Counted from the stretch's first letter, positions 24,928 to 34,068 are shown. The stretch is DNA of 52,104 nucleotides from Arthrobacter endolithicus (GCF_026627425.1 NZ_JAPNLH010000021.1:1-52104), one strand, 5' to 3'. The notes: generated by a model from the letters alone, not told the origin. A program made the numbers and translations.

Positions 24928-26325
24928 GGATATCCGACTGTGAGTCTTGATGTGGCTGGTCTGGGACTGGCCGGCAGGGTTGGTGTTGGTTGCCTGTCCC
25001 GGTAGTGGCTCGATATCCGACTGGCCGCGCTTCGCGTGCCTTCCTAGCGACTTGCCCGTACCGGGGTGGGCGGCCGACGCCGACCTGGCCCACCTCAATG
25101 GCTTGATCAGAGGATTGCCCAACCCTTGGGTTGTGGCCCGTCACAGTAATGCCTTGGAGTGATCTCTTTCCAGACCGGCGTCGGCCGCTTTGCGACCGGA
25201 CTGTTGCCCCCTCATGGAAGGAATCCGATCACCTTGACCATCGTCGCGCACGCACACCCATTCGTCATCGGCGTGGACACCCACGCCCCGCACCCACACC
25301 CTCGCCGTCGTGTCCGCGTCGACGGGCGAGCAGCTCGCCTGCGAGCAGTTCCCAGCCACTGCCGCCGGCATGAAGCGGGCGATCGACTGGGCGGGCCGCC
25401 GCACCGTCGGGGACCTCTCCACGCTGTGGGCAATCGAGGGCATCGGCACCTACGGCGCCAAGCTGGCCCGCATGACTGCGGAGGCGGGCTATCCGACGGT
25501 CGAAGCTCCACGAACGAACACGCGGTCCCGCCGCGGGCTGGGCAAGTCGGACCCGCTGGACGCCCAGGCGATCGCCACCGCTGCCCTGTCTACCGATGTC
25601 ACAGCGCTGCGCCACCCGCGTCAGGACGATGGGACACGCGCGGCCTTGCGCGTACTGGTGGCGGCCCGGGACCAGATGACGGCCGAGCGGACCGCGAACG
25701 TGAACGCCCTGCTCGCGCTCGTGCGGACGGTGGAACTCGGTGTCGACGCCCGCAAGCCCCTCAAAGCCGCCCAGATCGACGAGATCGCCCATTGGCGCGC
25801 ACGCAGCGAGAGCCTCGCCGCCGCGACCGCACGGGTCGAGGCCGTCCGTCTCGCCAAGAGGGTCCTCGCCCTCACTGCGGAGCTCGAAGACAACCAGAAC
25901 CGGACAGCCGACCTCATCCAGGCCAGCGAGGCAGCGCCCCTTCTGGACGAGACAGGGATCGGCCCGGTTATCGCTGCAGTTGTGCTCACCGCATGGTCCC
26001 ATCCCGGCAGGGTCCGCTCCGAGGCAGCCTTCGCCGCTCTGGCCGGGGTGAACCCCATACCGGCATCGAGCGGGAACACGACCCGGCACAGGCTCAACCG
26101 TGGCGGCGACCGACGCCTCAACCGGGCACTCCACCAGGCCACCATCGTCAGAATGACCCACGACCCCGGAACCCGCGCGTACGTTGAACGCCGCACTGCC
26201 GAAGGCAAGACCCGACGCGAGATCCGTCGCTGCCTCAAACGCTATCTCGCCCGCCATCTCTACCGGACCCTGAACACCCTCCACGCTCAATCCACAACGC
26301 CTTGACAGATATAGAAGAGTCGCTG
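24928..26325 (+). mobile_element. IS110-family insertion sequence, frameshifted
   Basis: An IS110-type element abutting the IS3 element. Its transposase (25234-26305) has a frameshift. About 300 bp of non-coding DNA precede the gene; in the IS110 group that left-end region is where a bridge RNA is encoded. The 12-mer GATATCCGACTG occurs twice in it (24929-24940, 25012-25023). The right end should be shortly after TTGACAGATATAG (26303-26315). IS110 elements lack long terminal repeats, so the ends given are approximate. Confidence 0.6.
25234..26305 (+). pseudogene. IS110-family transposase with a +1 frameshift
   Basis: A DEDD transposase of about 355 residues if repaired. It starts at TTG 25234 after GAAGGAA (25217), with FVIGVDTH carrying the first catalytic Asp. 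At about 25287 one extra C in CACGCCCCGCAC shifts the frame; the expected GVDTHARTHTLAVVSAST is recovered only by removing it. The second frame then runs intact: LWAIEGIGTYG with the Glu, KSDPLDAQAIA with the DxxD, and the transposase_20 domain with GIGPVIAAVVL and NPIPASSGNT, including the serine used in strand exchange. Starting inside the second frame would lose the first Asp. Unless a frameshift is programmed at the C-run, it is dead. Confidence 0.8.
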
Positions 26326-26462
26326 GGGTTTTGTCGTGAGCGGTGCAGCTCACGGATCCTGTGTCCGAAATCCTCCAAGCGGTCTTGGAGCAGGCCGACC
26401 CACAGCCCCTGACGGCAGTTACATAGGTGACCAGTTTTCGAAGATATTTCGGGAAGGGTCGA

Positions 26463-27158
26463 TTAGGCGGGGTGGGTGGAGATCAGGTGGGCGTAGACCA
26501 CGGTGTTTTCGGTGTAGAGGCGGGAGGAAGGGTCGTAGCCGCCGCAGGTGATTAGCCGGATTTCCGCGCGGTTGGTGTTGCCGTACACGTCTAGGGTGGG
26601 GAAGTCATCTTTTTTGAATTCGGCGGAGCGGTCCATCTGGAACACCGCGACTTTGTGGTCGACCCTGGTTACCGAGAATTGCGTTCCGGGCGCCAGCTCG
26701 TGCAGCCGGTAGAAGACGCCGACGTTGGTCAGGGTGGAGTTCACGTGGCCCAGGATGACGGAGGGGCCTTCAGTCCCGGGTGTGGGGGAGTACTGGTACC
26801 AGCCGGCTGGTGATCCGGGTTCCCCGGGCGGGACATCGGCGGTGCCGTCCGCGGCCTTGCCCAGCTGGATCAGCGGGGTGTGCACGCCGATAGAGGGTAT
26901 GTCCAAGGCGACGGGGTCCGACGGCGGCAGTACCGGACCCGCTGGTGCAGCGGCCGGGGCGGGGGCCGGGGTGTAAAGGGAAGAGCCCGGTGATGTGGTG
27001 GCCGTGCTGATGGCGATGGCAGGGGTGTTCACGGGTGGTGCCTGCCCGGGATCGGCGTGCAGGCCGGCCCCAATAGTGACGGCGCCGCCGGCTAGGAGCA
27101 TGGCGGCCGCCGCGGACGCTATGAAGCGTCCGCGGCGGCCGTTGTTCTTGGTGCTCAT
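26463..27158 (-). CDS. Class F sortase
   Basis: A 231-residue membrane-anchored transpeptidase of the actinobacterial class F. An N-terminal signal anchor (FIASAAAAMLLAGGAVTIGAG) is followed by an Ala/Pro-rich spacer and the sortase barrel: LDIPSIGVHTPLIQLG at the start, catalytic His in SVILGHVNSTLTNVG, Cys in RLITCGGYDPSSRLY, and the following Arg needed for catalysis. Sortases cut surface proteins at a C-terminal sorting signal and attach them to the wall. The CHRD protein encoded 17 bp upstream, in the same operon, is the obvious candidate substrate, although it lacks a standard LPxTG. A decayed copy of this gene's start lies at 35347. Confidence 0.9.
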   Translation of the reverse strand: MSTKNNGRRGRFIASAAAAMLLAGGAVTIGAGLHADPGQAPPVNTPAIAISTATTSPGSSLYTPAPAPAAAPAGPVLPPSDPVALDIPSIGVHTPLIQLGKAADGTADVPPGEPGSPAGWYQYSPTPGTEGPSVILGHVNSTLTNVGVFYRLHELAPGTQFSVTRVDHKVAVFQMDRSAEFKKDDFPTLDVYGNTNRAEIRLITCGGYDPSSRLYTENTVVYAHLISTHPA

Positions 27159-27175
27159 CGACGATCAGCTGAGGC

Positions 27176-27970
27176 TTAGGCCTTGTTGGCCTTGGCTCCC
27201 ATCCGGCGGCGGACCGCGAAGGCACTCGCACCGGCAAGCAGCAGCCCGCCACCGGTAGCAATCATGCCAACGTCAGCACCGGTGGAAGACGTGGTCGCGG
27301 CTGCGTTCACCACGCCGGTTCCCGGAGCCCCACCGGGCATGGACGTCATCTGCGAAGCAACTAGCGTCCCACACAGTGCCGGGGACGTCGCCGCCAACGG
27401 CAGCGACGGCACCAGGTCACTAGGTTCCTTCTGCGCAGCAGCCGGCAGCGTCGCCGGATCCAGACCATGCACGACCACGACAGCGGTCCCGGCCTTCAGG
27501 GACGCAGCCGTATCAGCGTTGAGGGTGAACGTGCGCTGGTATGTGAAGGAAGAACCCATCCCGGCTACAGCCAAGTCAGTACCCGCAGCCGGAGAAGTAT
27601 CGCCACTGGTGGAGAGCGTGGTCCCGATCCCACCATACGCCGGGGCACCCTCAGTGGTGCTGATCACACCGTCACCGCTGGTATCAGCCGACGGAGCCGG
27701 GCACGTACCCTTGGCGCCAATGTGGATGTGCTGAACGTGCGGGTACGGCTTGCCCCCAAACGTCTCGGCCAGACCAGAAACGTTCTCCGTCACCGTCGCC
27801 TGATCACCGGAAACACTCACCATCACCGAACCCGAAGCGGTACTGCCGTTTAGTGGCTGCAGGTTGGCCTGGTAGGAGGTATCGCCAGCCGCCATTGCTG
27901 GACTGCCGGCCAGTGCAAGTGCTCCCAACGCGAGAACGGGGGCAATCAGGAATGCTGATTTTTTCTTCAT
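27176..27970 (-). CDS. CHRD-domain surface protein
   Basis: A 264-residue exported protein. Signal peptide 1-27 (FLIAPVLALGALALAGSPAMA), then a CHRD-like domain (SYQANLQPLNGST ... PHVQHIHIG, with an HxxHxH cluster, and CPAP and GTL cysteines). The C-terminus has the layout of a wall-sorting or membrane anchor: a hydrophobic stretch (VGMIATGGGLLLAGASAFAV) followed by RRRMGAKANKA, preceded by TSSTGA instead of LPxTG. CHRD domains occur in chordin and in many bacterial secreted proteins; function is unknown. It is cotranscribed with the class F sortase downstream. It is nearly identical to the last two thirds of 34136-35308. AGGAGA precedes the ATG. Confidence 0.85.
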   Translation of the reverse strand: MKKKSAFLIAPVLALGALALAGSPAMAAGDTSYQANLQPLNGSTASGSVMVSVSGDQATVTENVSGLAETFGGKPYPHVQHIHIGAKGTCPAPSADTSGDGVISTTEGAPAYGGIGTTLSTSGDTSPAAGTDLAVAGMGSSFTYQRTFTLNADTAASLKAGTAVVVVHGLDPATLPAAAQKEPSDLVPSLPLAATSPALCGTLVASQMTSMPGGAPGTGVVNAAATTSSTGADVGMIATGGGLLLAGASAFAVRRRMGAKANKA

Positions 27971-28002
27971 AAATAATTTCTCCTAGATCAAAGGTGCCTG
28001 TC

Positions 28003-28047
28003 CGGCGTGGTGCCGGGATCACGCCGAGCATAACAGGTTCGGTGTGA
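28003..28047 (-). promoter_or_regulatory. Leader hairpin and TCACACCGAA box (locus 1)
   Basis: Reading toward the CHRD gene: the box TCACACCGAA (28047-28038), then TTATGCT (possible -10), then the hairpin CGGCGTG-N10-CACGCCG (28026-28003), then the ribosome-binding site. The second CHRD gene has the same order with the same box at 34069-34078, which argues for common control. Confidence 0.45.
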
Positions 28048-28172
28048 TTCCGGCCACGGATGGCTTTTGGCGTAGCAATAAATGTAGCGGGCGATACTAT
28101 GAGGGGCGGAGTTCGCTTCCACTATTGCTCGTGGACCTGGGGTGTCTCACCGATAGAGAAGGTCAATAATCA

Positions 28173-28619
28173 ATGCCGAGCGTGAATTCAGATTTGGGTT
28201 TGGGCACTGGTCCGGGTTTGATGTTGGGCCGGCCAACCCAACCCCGACGTGCCCGCGTTTTCATGTCGAAGGTGTCGCCCTGGAAGGTTCTGCAGATTAC
28301 TTTTCTGTTCTCCATCGCTCTGGGCATCCTCACTGTCGCGGTACGTGCGGGCTTATGGATGGTTTTGGATGCGACGGGACTTCTTGAGCAGTTGAGCGTT
28401 TTCCTGACCGGTGTGGTCGGAACGTCGTCGGGGTTTTCCGTGGACTTGCGGCACACCTTCCCTTTGAACCAGGTCGCAGCGGTTGCCTCCATCATCGCCC
28501 TCGTGGACGTTGTCCTGATCAGTGTGCTGGCCGTACTCGGGTCTGCGGTGTACAACTTCGTCGCAGTCCTGGGGGGAGGTGTGGAGGTCACTCTCACGGA
28601 CGGCTACGCGACCGGGTAG
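28173..28619 (+). CDS. DUF3566 membrane protein
   Basis: A 148-residue membrane protein of the actinobacterial DUF3566 family. After a Gly/Pro-rich start it shows VFMSKVSPWKVLQITFLFSIALGI, a long periplasmic-side loop, and a second hydrophobic part VAAVASIIALVDVVLISVLAVLGSAVYNFVAVLGGGVEVTLTD, whose ending is the family hallmark. The usual family member sits next to gyrA; here it lies between two surface-protein genes, so it is a paralogue outside its normal context. Function unknown. It is divergent from the CHRD gene. Confidence 0.8.
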   Translation: MPSVNSDLGLGTGPGLMLGRPTQPRRARVFMSKVSPWKVLQITFLFSIALGILTVAVRAGLWMVLDATGLLEQLSVFLTGVVGTSSGFSVDLRHTFPLNQVAAVASIIALVDVVLISVLAVLGSAVYNFVAVLGGGVEVTLTDGYATG

Positions 28620-28994
28620 AGGGCTGACACCAGCTGACGCCGCCCGCCCTGATCCGGACATTGATAGAAACGCCCATCGCCCATGTCGTTCCCGTCGAAT
28701 GCTCCAGTTTACCGCCGCCTGGTTTGAGCTCAGCGCCGGTGAGCTCTCCCACGACCCCTAAAAACTCATCGTACGAATCGTAACCAAGGCGTGTCACCGT
28801 GGTCACCCTATTTAGATTAGATGCGATAGGCGGGGTGTTCAGTTGGACCTCGTCGATGTGTGTTCGGGGAGCCATGGTGTAAACGATTTGATGGTGGTGG
28901 AACGGAAACGGGAATACGGGCCAGCAGGGGGCAACTTGGTCTTTTCAGCAAGACCGTCCGCACCATGGGGCGCCTTTAGGATTGCTTTCAGTAG
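28620..28994. other. Gene-free stretch
   Basis: No gene I can support. Contains ATCGTACGAATCGTAACC near 28770 and GTCACCGTGGTCACC (28794-28808), small imperfect palindromes that could be binding sites. Confidence 0.35.
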
Positions 28995-29213
28995 CTACGC
29001 CTCTTGCCGGGATGGGGATTTCTGGGTGCTTATTCCCTCGAGGAGGTATGCTTCGATAGCCGTCGCAGGGACTCGAATCGACTTCCCAAAGTGCACCGCT
29101 GGTAGCTCCGCGGACCGCACCTTGCGATACACAGTCATCCGGGAAACACGCAATTTTGTGGCCACCTCAGCCACTGTCAGCAGTTCTACCTCATCAAACT
29201 TTTTATCCATCAT
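28995..29213 (-). CDS. Small helix-turn-helix protein (excisionase/MerR-like)
   Basis: A 72-residue DNA-binding protein made of a single HTH_17 domain: LLTVAEVATKLRVSRMTVYRKVRSAE for the helices and IRVPATAIEAYLLEGI for the end. This fold is used by phage excisionases and by developmental regulators such as BldC; which role applies here cannot be told. Start ATG at 29213 or 29210. It lies alone between the DUF3566 gene and the riboswitch-controlled wall hydrolase and reads away from the latter. Confidence 0.8.
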   Translation of the reverse strand: MMDKKFDEVELLTVAEVATKLRVSRMTVYRKVRSAELPAVHFGKSIRVPATAIEAYLLEGISTQKSPSRQEA

Positions 29214-29627
29214 GTACCCCGTTTAGACCTTGTTGGCGGACGTGCGCCGTGCTTTGACCCATGGCCCGTTCTTCCCGTAGATGGCCTTCAACGCGGGCTG
29301 CAGCATGTAAGGGACAGTTAACTCTTGATTCGGAGAAATGAGGACGTCCGGATGGGTCCCGTGGGCGAGTTTGTCAGCAAAAGCGCAAAGACCGGATGCA
29401 GCGTTTGAATCACTGCGGTAGGACTCGGGTGGTCGCTTTGGTCATGCACTGCAGGCGACACGACTGATGCAACCATGGGCGCTGGGACCAACGAACGGAG
29501 CGATACCACGTGGTGACAGGTGGTGGAACCGTGATATATGGTGGGCCACGTGTCGACGCGAAACCGCTTTGACATCCTTGGATAGATTGCCTAACTCTGC
29601 CGCTGTCATCAAGGCCCGTTCAAGACG
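29214..29627. other. Upstream region of the riboswitch
   Basis: No gene I can support. It should hold the promoter for the riboswitch transcript. Confidence 0.4.
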
Positions 29628-29790
29628 ATCATCCGGCAGAGGCGGAGGGCCCAATATCGAATCCTTGAGAGAGGATTTTGGGGTTAAGACAATACAGCTC
29701 ATTCCGAGAATGAATTTTCGGGAGAAGACTCTATGTCCGGGTGACTCCCATCCGAACCCGACAGCTAACTTCGCAGGCATTGGGAGAGGC
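29628..29790 (+). ncRNA. ydaO-yuaA type c-di-AMP riboswitch
   Basis: The leader of the wall-hydrolase gene matches the c-di-AMP riboswitch. The 3' hallmark GAACCCGACAGCTAAC is at 29754-29769, followed by CGCAGGC and GGGAGAG. The 5' hallmark appears as GCGGAGGGCCCAAT (29642-29655) and TTGGGGTTAAGAC (29678-29690). Internal helices are visible, such as ATCCTTGAGAGAGGAT and ATTCCGAGAATGAAT. Known biology: binding of c-di-AMP shuts down expression of wall hydrolases in actinobacteria. The ribosome-binding site GGGAGAGG (29782-29789) is at its 3' edge, so control could be at translation. The 5' limit is approximate. Confidence 0.85.
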
Positions 29791-29797
29791 AACAAAC

Positions 29798-30628
29798 ATG
29801 TCCACAAATACCAATACCGCACGCCATCGTGCTACCCCGGTCCGCCACAGCTCGCTGAAAACCATTTCAACAACCATTAGCTCCCACCGGCGCCTTATCG
29901 TAGGCCCGGCAGCCGTCATGGCAGTGGCCTGCGGCCTCACCCTCATGGGCGGCACCGCAGCCAATGCCTCCGGAGAGGTCAGCCCCGTTGCTGCTGCGGA
30001 CACGTCGTCGAGTGCCAGCACATTCGGAGCCGGCACATACACGGTTCGTTCAGGGGATACTCTCGGTGCGATAGCCGCCCGGGCCGGCGTGAGCCTTGAC
30101 ACGGTGTTCGCCCTGAACCACCTCGGATGGGACTCCGTGATATATCCAGGGCAGACCCTTACCCTCTCCGGCAACGCCCCCCGGTCCGCGAGCGTTGGCA
30201 ATTCAGTGGCGCCCATGCCTGCCTCCACCGGCTCTCAGTATGCCGGCGTAGGGGTGGGTACCGCTTCTTCTGGTGTGTATCCGATTCTAGGATCGGCTAC
30301 TTCTGGTATCGCCGGCACCGCCCGGGCTTATGCTGGCGGCAGGTACGTGTGGGGTGGTTCGGTGCCGGGGGGCTGGGATTGCTCGGGGTTCGTTCAGTGG
30401 GTTTACGCCCAGCATGGCATTAACCTGCCGCGGACCTTTCAGTGGAACGTCATGACGCCAACAGGTAACCCGCGTCCGGGCGATCTGGTCGTCCAAAACG
30501 GGGGGAGCCATGTTGGGATCTACCTGGGCAACGGTCAAATGATCAGCGCGCTGAACCCCAGCCAGGGCACCATCGTCCACTCCGTGGATGCCATGCCCGT
30601 CATGGGCTACTACACCTACAACAAATAA
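29798..30628 (+). CDS. LysM + NlpC/P60 cell-wall hydrolase
   Basis: A 276-residue secreted peptidoglycan hydrolase. After an N-terminal signal (LIVGPAAVMAVACGLTLMGGT) comes a LysM domain (GTYTVRSGDTLGAIAARAG to YPGQTLTLSG), which binds the wall glycan. A Ser/Gly linker leads to an NlpC/P60 domain at about 165-276: catalytic Cys in GGWDCSGFVQWVYAQHG, His in NGGSHVGIYLGNG. These enzymes cut the stem peptide between D-Glu and the diamino acid. The frame opens at 29741, but ATG 29798 follows GGGAGAGG at the riboswitch edge and begins a normal leader. c-di-AMP control via 29628-29790 ties it to osmotic and wall homeostasis. A hairpin ends it at 30638. Confidence 0.92.
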   Translation: MSTNTNTARHRATPVRHSSLKTISTTISSHRRLIVGPAAVMAVACGLTLMGGTAANASGEVSPVAAADTSSSASTFGAGTYTVRSGDTLGAIAARAGVSLDTVFALNHLGWDSVIYPGQTLTLSGNAPRSASVGNSVAPMPASTGSQYAGVGVGTASSGVYPILGSATSGIAGTARAYAGGRYVWGGSVPGGWDCSGFVQWVYAQHGINLPRTFQWNVMTPTGNPRPGDLVVQNGGSHVGIYLGNGQMISALNPSQGTIVHSVDAMPVMGYYTYNK

Positions 30629-30637
30629 AAGACCACG

Positions 30638-30658
30638 ACCGGCTCCGTGCGAGCCGGT
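30638..30658 (+). terminator. Hairpin after the wall hydrolase
   Basis: ACCGGCTC-CGTGC-GAGCCGGT, 10 bp past the stop codon, with an A-rich lead-in. Confidence 0.75.
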
Positions 30659-31419
30659 AACACACATGGCGGGACTCCGGGACTACCGGCCCGGGGTCTC
30701 GCTTCGTTATGCGCGTGAGAGTGTGTGGCCGCTCCCTGATCACGGCGGCGTTTCACATAGATCAGAGTTCGTGGACGGTGGGCACCCCTTGCGACGAGCG
30801 CCCTGACCTCGGGGCTACACCGTGGCCGCCCGGGGACGCTTGGGCGCCTACCGAACCTACTGCGGAACCGGAGCCTCTGGCCGCCTGCTCGGTGGATAAA
30901 GTGGCGCAGTACCATCAAGTGAATCCTAGTCTGCCGCTGAGGCAGACCTTTCTGGTTATAGTCGGCAGATGCGCTGTCATTGGACCGTACTGATTAGGGC
31001 CGGTCGGTCCGGTTAAATTTTGGGGATGATCCGGTCTCCGGTGGCGTTACCTGCCTGGATTTGCATGTTGTCGATGCGTGAGAGGGATGACCGGTAAGTG
31101 AAGAAGTGCCACAAGGAATCGATAACGGTCAAGTGATCGGGTAAACAGACCGGATCCGACGGGAGTGCACGTTTTGTGACCCTGAACAGCCGTCGTGGTA
31201 ACGCATCCTTGGCCAGCACGGCTGGAACGAGATATGGCTCCTCACCCGGGTGCCTGGACCGGCGCGCGCCTTAAACGCTGAAGCATTACTAGATCATCGG
31301 TGGATGCAAATGAACCATACCGTTTTCTCACTCGCAGCCAAGGCCTGGCGCGAAGCGTCGTCCTGGAACTCGGCGCCAACCGGTGCCGTGCGCAGTTACA
31401 GCAGAGAAGTCGAATGGGA
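30659..31419. other. Gene-free stretch of about 760 bp
   Basis: No gene I can name. A second hairpin, GTCTGCC-GCTGA-GGCAGAC followed by CTTTCT, lies at 30929-30947 and looks like a terminator. A 68-residue open frame on the - strand (31013-31219, ending DRIIPKI) has a protein-like composition but no recognisable domain; it may be a remnant. Confidence 0.4.
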
Positions 31420-33203
31420 CTACGGCGGCGGCGTGGATGTGGGTGGAGTGGCGGGCGCCCTAGGAGGCACTGATGCCGCCGGCGGTGTCGGCACTGGTGC
31501 TGGTGCTGGGACGGGTGCTGGGACGGGTGCTGGGACGGGGGCTGGGACGGGGGCTGGTGCTGGTGCTGGCGTTGGGGCCCGGAAGGGTGTTGGGGCCCGG
31601 AAGGGTGTCGGGGTGGGGGCTGGTTCTGGTGTCGGGAATCTGGGGAGGAAGGTCTGAGGCGGGGCGATTGTGGTGGTGATGCCGGTGAGCATGGAGGCAG
31701 GTGATTGGGCGAAAGCCTGGGTGTTGTATTTTGGGGCGGCGGTGTTCGTTAGTTCCGCCCATTGATTGCGGCGGTGCCATGGTAGGTACCGAACCAGGAA
31801 TCCGTGACGATGCCGGAGGTTCCTCCAACTATCCAGGTGTTCATGTTGCCGTTGGTGGTCCCGGTTTTGGCGAACACGTTGTAGTTGTCCTTGACGACGG
31901 GGATGTTGTATCCCGAACCTTTGGTCAGGACGTCTTTGAGGGCATAAGTGACACCGGCTGCTACGTCCGGGTTGATGGCCTGATGACAGTTCGCGGAGGG
32001 TACGGGGTACGTTTGGCCCTGCGACCCGGTGATCGAAGTAAGGGCGATCGGGGTGCATTCGACGCCCTTGGCCGCGAAGGTCGCAAAAGCATTGGCCAAG
32101 GTCAGTGGGGCGACGTTGTTTGAGCCCAACAGGGCCGGGGCGATACTGAGGTCATAGGGTCGGGGCGTTCCGCCGTCGAGGAGCCCGGCCCTGGTCGCCA
32201 GTTTTTGGACTTCGCAGATGTCCAGGTTCGCTGCGGTCTGAAACGTGACGGTGTTGATTATTCAGAATCAGACGTTGATTGTAGTCGCAGAAATACGGTG
32301 CGGTTTTGGCTGAGACACAGCCTTGGCCGCTGCGGTGTATGTTTAGCGCGAGTGGAGTCTGGATGGCTTGATCATGGTCGCTGCGGGAGATTTTACCTCC
32401 GACCAGCATCTTATCCAGCACCGTATTGCGGCGGTTCGTGGCGCGCTGGGGTTCGGTGATCGGGTCGTAAAAGGACGGGTTGTTTACAACACCGGCCAGC
32501 GTGGCTGCTTGGGGCAGCGTCAGGTCCTTGGAGTGGACACCAAAATACAGGTTAGATGCAGCCTCGATGCCGTAGGCGCCGTTGTTGAAGTACACAATGT
32601 TCAGATACGCGCTGAGGATTTCGTCCTTGGAATATTTCTTCTCCAAAGCGATGGCGAGTTTTATTTCCCGGACTTTGTCAGTATCCGTTTTGGCCGAACT
32701 GAGTTTGACCTTTCCGTGTTTCCACCGGAGACCTGGGCTTCGATGATGGCGTTGTTCACATATTGCTCGGTGATGGTCGAGGCACCTTGCCGTCCGCACT
32801 GGACGGTAGCAGCCAGTGCACGGAGGGTGCTGGTCGGATCAATACCGCCATGATCATAGAAACGGGCGTCCTCTATGGAAACGATGCCTACCGCAATGAA
32901 CGGAGACATTTGATCCAGAACGACCTGGACACGGTTCTGTGCATAGAAGCCAGCGATCACTGATTCGTCCGCGGCCAAAACCCGGGGGGCCTGCGCCGGG
33001 GCGTCAATCCGTGATCCTGTCGTCATGCCGTCGACCAGGCTGAGCGATGTGCTCATCGTCGTTCTGACTACCGTTACGGCAGGTATTGTCAGCCCAGCGG
33101 TGAGAACACCACAGACAAAGCTCACCAGCAACAACGCGAGAAGCTTGCCCCTGACGGTGGTCGCGCCGACCAAGTCGAACAAGACGTGCAAGGGTGCTGC
33201 CAT
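31420..33203 (-). pseudogene. Class A penicillin-binding protein, degraded
   Basis: The remains of a PBP1A-type glycosyltransferase/transpeptidase. The N-terminal membrane anchor and start of the glycosyltransferase domain are intact from ATG 33203 (AVGIVSIEDARFYDHGGID with the catalytic Glu, QGASTITEQYVNNAI). A frameshift near 32700 moves the frame; the domain then continues (KYSKDEILSAYLNIVYFNN). Near 32265 the sequence jumps from DYNQRLILNN directly to TVTFQTAANLD, losing the SxxK and SxN region. The KTG box survives (NVFAKTGTTNGNMNTW), and a third shift near 31760 separates the Pro/Ala-rich tail (PAPVPAP repeats). With the transpeptidase serine lost it cannot be functional. Confidence 0.88.
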
Positions 33204-33730
33204 GCTCACAGCCTGGAGGCAGCATCCAAGCCCTGCCATCCGCGAGCCTTCCGGCACCCGGCAACCGCGACCCCCAGGCAGCCGCTCCGTGAGAGACCGT
33301 CGTGATCGCCGGATTCCCTTACGGCCGGCTGCGTCGTCGTACAGTCCTCCGAGGCCAAGCCCTCTGCATTCCGATGGGCGAGCCGTGGTTGAAGCTTGCG
33401 ACCGGGCCGAAGGACTGGGAACTGATAGCACTGTCCAGCAACTACAAACCCTACGGCGACATCCGTGCCCGGGGCATGAGAATGTCGGGGTGATACTCGG
33501 CCGGACTCACCGGGCGGGAAGTCGACAGCCCTCTCACTATCGCGCTCAAGGATCGTAAGCTGGCTGCGGGTATGTTTATTGATCACCTCATTTGTTATCC
33601 GTCTTCCCGGTGAGCAGGGATGCGGTTTGGGGGTCTAGGGCACGGAGTGAAACGCTGGGCCGCAGCTGAGGGTGGTCGCGATTGCTTCGTGGATCCCGCG
33701 CATCGTGATCGTTTGGGTCCGGGAGGTGGG
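33204..33730. other. Gene-free stretch
   Basis: No gene I can support. It contains the upstream region of the PBP remnant and a palindromic word TTCCCTTACGGCCGGC near 33314. Confidence 0.35.
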
Positions 33731-33958
33731 TCACTTGAGCGCGTCGACTTCGGCTTCGGTGAGGAAGATTTCGAGGTTATGTTCGACGCGTTTGGGCGCA
33801 GGGGCGAGCACGCGTTGGATAGTGGCCGCATGCTCCGTGTGCCAGGCGGCGGCGTAGGCGAAGAGCGAGTGGATGGCGGCCAATCCGCGCACCAGTTTAA
33901 AACGTCTGTGGGGGAACAGACCCAGGTGGCTGCTGCTCCCTCCTCCCGTTAACGTCAC
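33731..33958 (-). pseudogene. Tyrosine recombinase (integrase) fragment
   Basis: About 55 residues in this frame (LVRGLAAIHSLFAYAAAWH, TIQRVLAPAPKRVEHN, IFLTEAEVDAL) resemble the linker between the SAM-like core-binding domain and the catalytic domain of XerC/D-like tyrosine recombinases. The catalytic Arg-His-Arg-Tyr part is absent: a stop follows EVDALK. The residues before FKLVRG do not fit the family, so the gene is cut on both sides. It is a trace of an integrase-carrying element in the envelope region. Confidence 0.5.
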
Positions 33959-34068
33959 CGCCGTTTTCGGCCTCGTGTGGTCTATCGGCCCGGTTTGGGA
34001 GGTCGCGGTTGGTTGTCAGCCGTTGTGTCAGGAAACTTTTCCCCGGTTTAGCCCATCCGTGATCTGAT

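Noticed and set aside
28995-31000. Small HTH protein with the integrase fragment as a prophage or integrative element
   Set aside because: The HTH gene and the integrase scrap are 4.5 kb apart with no attachment-site repeats or phage genes between them.
31250-31657. A Gly-rich open frame on the + strand resembling a PE-PGRS-type tail
   Set aside because: It is the complement of the PAPVPAP tail of the degraded PBP gene.
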